From the NCBI GenBank assembly GCA_029782025.1, contig JAKOVR010000099.1, forward strand, positions 1 through 64,000: a stretch of 64,000 nucleotides of DNA. Reading direction: 5' to 3'. This DNA is from Actinomycetes bacterium. Lineage in GTDB: Bacteria > Actinomycetota > Acidimicrobiia > Acidimicrobiales > Acidimicrobilacustridaceae. The notes below the pieces were generated by a model. It was not told where the DNA came from and did not search any database. It worked only from the letters and a program-made list of their open reading frames with translations. This document shows, piece by piece, positions 35,481 to 42,530 of this stretch. Both the position numbers and the translations under genes were made by a program. How positions within the stretch are numbered: the stretch's first letter is position 1; every line of letters begins with the position of its first letter.

Positions 35481-36212
35481 ATGACCACCCGCCACGCGCT
35501 GGTCCTCACCCGCAACCCCGACATCGGCGCCGCGGCCGCCGCCCGGCTCGCCGCCGACGGCCACCGGGTCAGCATCGCCGGCGCCGGTGCCCGGGCCGAC
35601 CACCCCGGCGTCACCGTCGTGGGCGAGGCCGATCTCCGCGACACCGACATCGACGCGCTCGTGGCCGCCGCCGTCGAGCGCCACGGGCCGGTGGAGATCC
35701 TCGTCACCAGCCCGGGCGTGGGCGACGCCCAGCCCGTGTTCCGCTCCGACCCCGACGCCGCCGAGCGGGCCGTCGGCGGGGAGCTGGCCTGGATCTGGCG
35801 GGCCGTCCGGGCCGTGGCGTCGGACATGTCGCGCCACAAGTGGGGCCGCATCGTGCTGCTGTCGTCGGTGGCCGCGCTCTACGGCGTGGCCGTCGAGTCG
35901 CCCTACGCCGCCACGATGTCGTCGATGTTCGGGCTCACCCGGTCCCTGGCCCGTGAGCTCGGCAAGCGCCGGATCACGGTCAACTGCGTCACCATCGGCG
36001 TGATCGACACCGCCTACCTGCGGGATCTCGTCGCCACCAACCCGCTGGTGGCCCGCCACGTCGACGACGTCACGGCCGAGACGCCGCTGAAACGGCTCGG
36101 TGCGCCCGAAGAGGTCGCCGAGGTCGTAGCCTTCATCGCATCCGAGCCGGCCAGCTTCATGACGGGTGCCATCGTGCCCGTCGACGGCGGGTTCGCCATG
36201 GGGTTCGGCTAG
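35481..36212 (+). CDS. Degenerate short-chain dehydrogenase (FabG-like), likely non-catalytic
   Basis: 243 residues from ATG 35481. The fold pattern of a FabG-type SDR is clear (ILLSSVAALYG, LARELGKRRITVNCV, IVPVDGGFAMGFG). However, the TGxxxGxG nucleotide loop is reduced to TRNPDIGA, the NNAG motif reads TSPGVG, and after Ser129 and Tyr142 the catalytic lysine is methionine (YAATM, Met146). Such losses are seen in SDRs that have become structural or regulatory subunits. It shares its C-terminal signature with the intact SDR encoded at 45236-45937, so it may form a heteromer with that protein. Confidence 0.8.
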   Translation: MTTRHALVLTRNPDIGAAAAARLAADGHRVSIAGAGARADHPGVTVVGEADLRDTDIDALVAAAVERHGPVEILVTSPGVGDAQPVFRSDPDAAERAVGGELAWIWRAVRAVASDMSRHKWGRIVLLSSVAALYGVAVESPYAATMSSMFGLTRSLARELGKRRITVNCVTIGVIDTAYLRDLVATNPLVARHVDDVTAETPLKRLGAPEEVAEVVAFIASEPASFMTGAIVPVDGGFAMGFG

Positions 36213-36240
36213 CCGGCAGGCTGCGAACCCCCCGTTCGGC

Positions 36241-36247
36241 AAGGAGG
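36241..36247 (+). promoter_or_regulatory. Strong ribosome binding site of the ketosynthase gene
   Basis: AAGGAGG lies six bases before the GTG at 36254 and fixes this codon as the start. It is the strongest Shine-Dalgarno match in the cluster, most other genes relying on stop/start overlap. Confidence 0.8.
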
Positions 36248-36253
36248 TCGAGC

Positions 36254-37504
36254 GTGTTCAACAACGAGGTACGGAAGCTCCGCCGGCGGGCGGTGATCAC
36301 GGGGATCGGCGCCCTCTGCGGGCCGGTGCGCGGCGTCGACCAGTTCTGGGACGCACTCACCGATCCCACCCCGCGGCCCACCTTCACCCGGATGGAGAAG
36401 TTCAACCCCCGCGACTGGCTCGACCGGCGCGAGGTCCGCCATTCGGTGCTGTTCGCCCAGTTCGGCTACGCCGGCGCCGTGATGGCCCTCGAGGATGCCG
36501 CGCTCGATCCCGCCCACTACCCGTCGCACCGCACCAGCGTGGTGATGGGCACCGGCGGCGGCGGCGGTGGCGCCACCGCCATCCACGAGCTCGACAACTA
36601 CCGCCAGTACGGCCCGGTCGGCGTCTCCCCCCTGATCGGGGTCCGCACGATGAGCAACGCCGGCACGGCGCTGATCGCGCTCAACATGAAGGCCACCGGC
36701 GAGACCCAGAGCATCTCGTCGGGCTGCGCCTCGGGCACCCACGCCGTCGGCCACGCCATGCGCCTCATCCAGTACGGCGCCGCCGACCTCGTCTACGCCG
36801 GCGGGGCCGAGGTCTTCTACGCCCCCGAGGGCGACGAGCGGTCGTCCGAGCTGTGCGACGCCATGCTCGCCGGCCTGGCCAACCTCCGGGTGCTCACCAC
36901 CGAGGCCACGGCCCGCCCGTTCGACGTCAACCGCGACGGCTTCGTGGCCGCCGACGGCGCCGCCGTGATGATGGTCGAGGAGTACGAGGCCGCGGTGGCG
37001 CGGGGCGCGCACATCTACTGCGAGATCGTCGGCTACGGCAACACCAACGACGCCACCGACCTGATCTCGCCCCGCACCGACGGCGAGGGCCTGCGCCAGG
37101 CCATGGCCGACGCCGTGGCCGACGCCGACGGCACCGGTGCCGAGGTCCGGCTGGTCAACGTCCACGGCACCGCCACCCACACCAACGACGTGGCCGAGTC
37201 GCTGGCCATCGCCGCGCTGTGCGGCACCGACCCCGGACCGGCGGTCCACTCGATCAAGGGCGTCGTCGGGCACTCCGGCGCCGGCGCTGGCGCCATGGAG
37301 GCGGCGTCGGTGGCCCTGGCCATCGACCGGGGCGTCATCCCCCACACCGCCGGTCTGCAGGAGATCGACCCGGAGATCGCCGCCATCGGCGTCGACGTGG
37401 TCAAGGGCGAGCCCCGGCCGTGGACGCCGGGCCTCAGCCTCAGCACCTCGGTGAGCCTCGGCGGCCACAACGGGTGCATCGCCCTGGCGCCGGTGGAACC
37501 CTGA
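36254..37504 (+). CDS. FabF-type beta-ketoacyl-ACP synthase (KAS II)
   Basis: 416 residues, start decided by the AAGGAGG site. The Cys-His-His active site is intact: Cys158 in SSGCASGTH, His304 in NVHGTATH, and His340 in KGVVGHSGAG. TGGGGGGATA (about residue 98) and DVNRDGFVAADGAA are other thiolase-fold landmarks. It would condense malonyl-ACP with an acyl-ACP. The substitution of Gly before the nucleophile (usually Ala) and THTND at the first His loop set it apart from primary-metabolism FabF. No acyltransferase, dehydratase or enoyl reductase is next to it, so it must borrow these or do only one extension. Confidence 0.9.
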   Translation: MFNNEVRKLRRRAVITGIGALCGPVRGVDQFWDALTDPTPRPTFTRMEKFNPRDWLDRREVRHSVLFAQFGYAGAVMALEDAALDPAHYPSHRTSVVMGTGGGGGGATAIHELDNYRQYGPVGVSPLIGVRTMSNAGTALIALNMKATGETQSISSGCASGTHAVGHAMRLIQYGAADLVYAGGAEVFYAPEGDERSSELCDAMLAGLANLRVLTTEATARPFDVNRDGFVAADGAAVMMVEEYEAAVARGAHIYCEIVGYGNTNDATDLISPRTDGEGLRQAMADAVADADGTGAEVRLVNVHGTATHTNDVAESLAIAALCGTDPGPAVHSIKGVVGHSGAGAGAMEAASVALAIDRGVIPHTAGLQEIDPEIAAIGVDVVKGEPRPWTPGLSLSTSVSLGGHNGCIALAPVEP

Positions 37505-37514
37505 CGAGTCGACC

Positions 37515-38765
37515 GTGACCGCCGACGGCGCTGCCCGCGACGCCACCCTCGACCCCTCGCGGTACACCGACCCCGAGTTCGCGCGCGCGGAGCGCAAACG
37601 GCTGTGGCCGCGGACCTGGCTCATGGCGTGCATCGCCGCAGACGTCGCGAAGCCCGGCTACGTCGCCGAGCTGGCGATCGACGACCAGTCGGTGCTCGTC
37701 GTGCGCGGGAAGGATGGCGTGCTGCGGGCGTTCCACAACGTGTGCACCCACCGCGGCAACCGACTCCGCGAGGGCAACGGCCGGGCCGGCCTGCTGCGCT
37801 GCCAGTACCACAACTGGTGCTGGCACCTCGACGGAAGCGTCTCCGACATCCCCCGGCGCGAGGCCTTCCCCTGCCTCACCGACGACGAGGCCGCGCTGCA
37901 CCCGTGCGCCGTCGAGGAGTGGGAGGGTCTGGTGTTCGTGTTCCTCGGCGAGGATCCGCCGCCTCTCCGCGACTACCTCCAACCGGTCACCGACCGGTTC
38001 GGTCCGTACCACCTCCCCGAGTACGGGTGCATCACCAAGGCGAGCGTCCGCGTCGAGGCCAACTGGAAGACCTTGTGCGACTCGTTCCTCGAGGCCTACC
38101 ACGCCCAGGGGATCCACCGACAGGTCCTCGCCTACCTCGACGAGCAGGGCGTCACCTTCGAGGTGTGGGACACCCATTCCCACATGGTCGTGCCGATCGG
38201 CGTGCCCAGCCCCCGAGCCGGCGACCTCACCCCCACCGACGTGCTCCGGCGCATGGTCGACGACGAGGGCTTCTACGGCATGGTGCTGCGCGCCATGGGG
38301 ATCGACCGCACGGTGGAGGTGCCCGCCGGCCAGACGGCGGCGTCGTGGTTCGCCGGCCTCAACCGCGACTACCTCGCGGCCCACGGCGTCGCCACCGACC
38401 TCACCGACTCCCAGCTCGTCGACGACCACCACTACTTCCTGTTCCCGAACCTCATCGTGAACCACTTCGGGAGCACGGCCCTGGTCACCCGCTGCCGCCC
38501 CGACCCCACCGACCACGAGCGGTCGTGGTGGGACGTGTGGGTGCTCTCCCGGATCCACGAGACGACCCCCACGCCCACCGCCCCGATCTACGACGGCGTG
38601 CCGACCGACGAGCTCGGGCGCATCGCCAACCAGGATCTCGACGCACTGCCCGGCGTGCAGCTCGGCATGCACGATCGCTCGCTCACCGCGGTGAGGCTCG
38701 GTACCGACGAGCGACGGATCGTGGCGTTCCACGAGACGATCGACCGCTGGCTCGCTGCTCCCTGA
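37515..38765 (+). CDS. Rieske non-heme iron oxygenase, alpha-subunit type
   Basis: 416 residues from GTG 37515. The N-terminal Rieske domain binds 2Fe-2S through Cys77/His79 (CTHRG) and Cys96/His99 (CQYHNW). The catalytic domain has NWKTLCDSFLEAYH with His196 and His201 as mononuclear iron ligands, and a later acidic NQD motif supplies the carboxylate. Family members hydroxylate or demethylate aromatics, sterols and choline-like compounds using an external reductase, which is not seen here. The gene is the last of the plus-strand operon and its stop lies nine bases from the convergent P450-9 stop. Confidence 0.9.
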   Translation: MTADGAARDATLDPSRYTDPEFARAERKRLWPRTWLMACIAADVAKPGYVAELAIDDQSVLVVRGKDGVLRAFHNVCTHRGNRLREGNGRAGLLRCQYHNWCWHLDGSVSDIPRREAFPCLTDDEAALHPCAVEEWEGLVFVFLGEDPPPLRDYLQPVTDRFGPYHLPEYGCITKASVRVEANWKTLCDSFLEAYHAQGIHRQVLAYLDEQGVTFEVWDTHSHMVVPIGVPSPRAGDLTPTDVLRRMVDDEGFYGMVLRAMGIDRTVEVPAGQTAASWFAGLNRDYLAAHGVATDLTDSQLVDDHHYFLFPNLIVNHFGSTALVTRCRPDPTDHERSWWDVWVLSRIHETTPTPTAPIYDGVPTDELGRIANQDLDALPGVQLGMHDRSLTAVRLGTDERRIVAFHETIDRWLAAP

Positions 38766-38774
38766 AGGCCGGGG

Positions 38775-40031
38775 CTAGCGGCGTTCGAAACGTACCGGGA
38801 GCTCCTCCAACCCGTGGAGCACGAGGGAGCCACGCCACCGGGGTCCTTCGCCGACGCGGTGCATCCCCGCGAAGCTCCTCAGCAGACGTTCGAACACGAC
38901 CCGACCCTCCAACCTCCCCAGGTGGGCGCCCAGGCAGTAATGGACCCCGCCCGAGAAGGCCAGCGACGGCTTCGGTTCGCGCTGGATGTCGAACACGTCG
39001 GGGTCGGCGAACCGCAGCGGATCGCGGTTCGCGGCACCGAGGAACAGCACAGCCATCTCGCCTTGTTCGACCCGCCGACTGTCGATCTCCGCTGGCTCGA
39101 GTGCCATCCGCGACCCCACCTGGATAGGGCTTTCGAAACGAAGGATCTCCTCGACTGCTGCACCGACCAGGTCGGGACGCTGTTGCAGCAGCGCCCAGGC
39201 CTCCGGATGGTCGAGAAACGTGTTGAGCCCGTTGCCGATCAGGTTCGTCGTCGTCTCGAACCCGGCGGAGAACAGCAAGATGAGCGTGCCGACGAGCTCC
39301 TCGATGTCGAGCAGCCCGTCGTCAGCGGACCGCGTGAGCATCGACACCAGATCGTCGGCGGGCTCGCGGCGGCGACGCGCGACCAGCTCGAGGAAGTAGC
39401 TCTCCATGTCGCGCATGGCGGCCGCCGCGCTGGCGATCTCCTCGGGCGCGACGCCGACTTCCATCGCGGCGGTGACATCGCGCACGACCGTGCGGAACTG
39501 GTTGCGGTCCTGCGCGGGCACCCCCAAGAGCTCACCGATCACGGTGATCGGCAGCGGCAGGGCCAAGGCGTCCATGGCGTCGACCTCGAGCACCTCGCCG
39601 ATGTCGGCGACGAGGGTGTCGGTGATCTCCTCGATCCGTGCACGAAGGGCGTCCACCCGACGCACGGCGAACACCCCGGAGACCAGGGCCCGTAGCCGCG
39701 TGTGGTCGGGCGGGTTCAGGAAGACGAGCCCGTGGCGCGTGAACGCGCTCGACAGGCTGGCGGTGGCACCCGAAACCCCACCAGCGCCCCCGCTCGGGTC
39801 CGGTTTGCCGAAGCGGGGATCGTGCAGGACCGCCTCGCAGTCGGCATACCGAGTGAGGAACCACATGGGGCTCTGAGCGGTCTTGTGGACGGGGGCGATC
39901 TCGCGAAGTTGGCGATAGCGATCGAACGGCCGGGCCCGGCCCTCCGCGGTGAGGAGGATGTCCATGACAAGTTGGTCGGGGTCATCGACCGAAGTGCCGA
40001 CGACGGCCGCCGGCTCGGCCGACCCCGTCAC
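38775..40031 (-). CDS. Cytochrome P450 (P450-9), coupled to a radical SAM gene
   Basis: 418 residues from GTG 40031, GTGA overlap with the stop of rSAM-7. Motifs: FLNPPDHTRLR, AGFETT (256-261), ExxR (295-298), and heme loop FSGGVHYCLG with Cys366. It is co-translated with a B12-radical SAM enzyme, unlike the other P450s, which are coupled to each other; this links P450 and radical SAM chemistry on one substrate. Its DNA has clearly more A and T at third codon positions than the other P450 genes. Confidence 0.93.
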   Translation of the reverse strand: MTGSAEPAAVVGTSVDDPDQLVMDILLTAEGRARPFDRYRQLREIAPVHKTAQSPMWFLTRYADCEAVLHDPRFGKPDPSGGAGGVSGATASLSSAFTRHGLVFLNPPDHTRLRALVSGVFAVRRVDALRARIEEITDTLVADIGEVLEVDAMDALALPLPITVIGELLGVPAQDRNQFRTVVRDVTAAMEVGVAPEEIASAAAAMRDMESYFLELVARRRREPADDLVSMLTRSADDGLLDIEELVGTLILLFSAGFETTTNLIGNGLNTFLDHPEAWALLQQRPDLVGAAVEEILRFESPIQVGSRMALEPAEIDSRRVEQGEMAVLFLGAANRDPLRFADPDVFDIQREPKPSLAFSGGVHYCLGAHLGRLEGRVVFERLLRSFAGMHRVGEGPRWRGSLVLHGLEELPVRFERR

Positions 40032-42529
40032 GATGCCGCCCCAGACCAGCTCCCCCGCATCACCGGCGAGTCGAGCTCCGCGAACTTGGTGTGCTCGGCG
40101 AGGAGGTCGCTGCCGTAGATGAGCGCGTTCTTCTCCGGTGTTCCGGTGACCTCGAACCGAGCGGGGCCGAACGACGCCAGCGGCGGGACGACCTCCCACC
40201 AACCCGGCCCGGCCTCCCGGACCTGACCGTACCAAGCCGCATAGTCGTGCGGGAGGTCGACGCTGCTCGGGAAGACCCGCCCGATGTCGGGGAGGAGGTG
40301 GTTCTGAACCTCGAACGCCGTCGTCATCGCCGACGACGGCACCACACCCAGCTCGTCCACCAGGTAGGACCGCACCTCGCCGAGGAGGTGCGCCCAGGAG
40401 AGCGGCGCGACGAGGGCGACGGTGTCGTGCATGAGCCAGTGGACCGATGGCCACGCGTCGGGGTCCGCGATGGCCCGATCTCCCAACGCGTCGTAGAAGT
40501 CGATCTCCCGGACCCCGGCCTCCTGTCGCACCCACCGCGCCAAGTGGCGCAGCGCGCCACCATCCTCGAAGACTCGGAAGAGGTGGCGTCGCCGACGCAT
40601 CAGGTCGTAGTCGGCGCGGGTGAACGTGGCCGAGGCCGCCACCAGCCGTCGCGTCGCTCCCTCACCGACGGCGACGTCGGCGATCTCCAGGCGGTGGGCC
40701 TCGCGGTACTCCGGGGCGTTCATCGGGCTGTTCGGGAGCACCATGGTGTCGTAGACGACCGCGTACACCTCCCGGTCGATGCAACCCTGGAGGTCGTTCG
40801 CGAAGGTGGCCAGCGACGAACCTGGCAGGCCCATCATCAACTCGACGAACACCGTGGCACCCAGACCACGCAGATGGCCGGCCAGATCGTCGTAGGCAGC
40901 CGTCTTGATGTTCGAGCGGTCGACCACGGCAAGAACGTCGTCATCCATGCTCTGCAACGCGATCACCGGGAAGAAGCCGATCCCCGCGTCCCACAGCATC
41001 TGACAGATCTGCGACGTGTATTTCGTGGTGTTCTTGGCGAAGCAGCAGTAGAACTGCTTCGGAAACCCGTAACGCTCTCGGCACTCCACGACCTTGGCCG
41101 CGATCTCCACGTCGCGGGCGAAGATGCCGAAGTTGGCATCGATCACGAACACCGTCTCGACCTCGTGCCGTGCGCCCCACTCGATCTCGGCAAAGACCCG
41201 TTCGAGGTCGAACTTGCGAATGCGACTGTTCGTCGCCGACCCCCAGTCGCAGAACGTGCAGCCGTACGGGCACCCGCGGTTGGTCTCGATGGGGAGGAAC
41301 TCGATGCCACGCGCGGCCATGTCGGCGAAGTACCCGGCGAGGTAGGGAGACGGCACCGCGTCGAGGTCGGCCATCCGCTCCCGTTCGCCCGTGCGAACCG
41401 GGCCGCGAGGCGTACGGTACGTGAGGCCGGGAACGGCGTCGAGCAGCGAGAGGTCGCCGGCGCGGCCCGCGAGCTTGCCTCCCAGCGCGTCGAGGATCTC
41501 CACGAAGGTCTGCTCGCCTTCACCCCGCACCGCGACGTCGACCGCGGGGTTCGCGGCGAAGAACGCGACCGCATCATCGGGGTACTTCGGCGTGCTCGGC
41601 CCGCCGTGTATGCACACGCTCTCCGGGCTGAGCTCCTTGATGGCCGCCGACAGCGCCAAGTTGTGGTCGATCGACCACACGTAGTTGGAGAACAGGAAGA
41701 TCGCCGGCCCCTCGCGTTCCAGACGCCGCCGTATCGCCTTGATCGAGGCCACCCACACAGGGAGGAGCTCGTACGTCTCGAGCAGTCGACCACCGTCGAA
41801 CGCCGAGGCATGGGCGAGGAGGAGACCCAGAGCGAGGTTGACGGGGGTGGGGTCCTCGTAAAGGGCGATCACCGAGACCCGGCCCGGTGCCCCCGGCCGG
41901 CGCAGGAGCTCGTTGCCGGCGCTGATGAGCGCCTTGCGCTGCGCGAAGGCGACGTGGCGGACGGCGGGCGGCGCCGACACCTCGGCCTCGGCCGGCGCGA
42001 CGGCTCGAAGCGCGCCCGCCGCGCACAGCTCGGTCACCAGCGCCCGGAACTCGGGCTCAGGCAGGGCGCCGGCCCCCACGTCGACTTGTTGACGTGCATA
42101 CGCCTGGGCGACCGAGCTCCCGGGCGCGAACGTCGCGAGCACGTGCAGTTCTGCGGCGGACAGCGGTCGAAGCGCCGATCCGCTGGGGCCGAACCACACG
42201 AACCCGTCGCCGGTGACCGCAACCAGCCGTGGCTGTGCGGCGACGAGAACGCTCGACGAGCTCGGCACGGCCGGCGGGTCGATCGCCACAGGGGTGAGCG
42301 CCGTACCGCCGAGACGGGGCCCGACCTCTTGGGCGCCGACGCAGGGCACCGCGGCTCCCAGGACCTCCGAGAGCGTGCCGCTCGCTTCGGCCGGAACGAT
42401 CGCACCCGCAGCGGCAGCCTGCAGCGCGGCGAGCTCGCTCGCGCCCAGCAGGGTGCGCTCGAGCCGGCGGACGTGCTCGATCCCTCGGTCGGTGACCAGC
42501 ACGAGGGCGGGCGCCGGCGATGCTCCCAC
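40028..42529 (-). CDS. B12-binding radical SAM protein (rSAM-7)
   Basis: 833 residues from GTG 42529, one base after the rSAM-8 stop. N-terminal VTDRGIEHVRR, winged-helix-like PRLVAVTGDGFVWF and LSAAELHVLATF, cobalamin domain (NLALGLLLAHAS, LFSNYVWS, CIHGGPSTPKYP, VRGEGEQTFVE), SAM cluster at Cys420/424/427, NSRIRKFD, IDANFGIFARD, FAKNTTKY, VIALQSMDDD, NSPMNAPEYR, and C-terminal RWVRQEAGVREIDFYDALG. The tail ELDSPVMRG is conserved. It belongs to the same subgroup as rSAM-2, -3, -4 and -8. It is coupled by overlap to P450-9, a genetic hint that the two act in sequence. Confidence 0.88.
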   Translation of the reverse strand: MGASPAPALVLVTDRGIEHVRRLERTLLGASELAALQAAAAGAIVPAEASGTLSEVLGAAVPCVGAQEVGPRLGGTALTPVAIDPPAVPSSSSVLVAAQPRLVAVTGDGFVWFGPSGSALRPLSAAELHVLATFAPGSSVAQAYARQQVDVGAGALPEPEFRALVTELCAAGALRAVAPAEAEVSAPPAVRHVAFAQRKALISAGNELLRRPGAPGRVSVIALYEDPTPVNLALGLLLAHASAFDGGRLLETYELLPVWVASIKAIRRRLEREGPAIFLFSNYVWSIDHNLALSAAIKELSPESVCIHGGPSTPKYPDDAVAFFAANPAVDVAVRGEGEQTFVEILDALGGKLAGRAGDLSLLDAVPGLTYRTPRGPVRTGERERMADLDAVPSPYLAGYFADMAARGIEFLPIETNRGCPYGCTFCDWGSATNSRIRKFDLERVFAEIEWGARHEVETVFVIDANFGIFARDVEIAAKVVECRERYGFPKQFYCCFAKNTTKYTSQICQMLWDAGIGFFPVIALQSMDDDVLAVVDRSNIKTAAYDDLAGHLRGLGATVFVELMMGLPGSSLATFANDLQGCIDREVYAVVYDTMVLPNSPMNAPEYREAHRLEIADVAVGEGATRRLVAASATFTRADYDLMRRRRHLFRVFEDGGALRHLARWVRQEAGVREIDFYDALGDRAIADPDAWPSVHWLMHDTVALVAPLSWAHLLGEVRSYLVDELGVVPSSAMTTAFEVQNHLLPDIGRVFPSSVDLPHDYAAWYGQVREAGPGWWEVVPPLASFGPARFEVTGTPEKNALIYGSDLLAEHTKFAELDSPVMRGSWSGAAS

Positions 42530-42530
42530 G

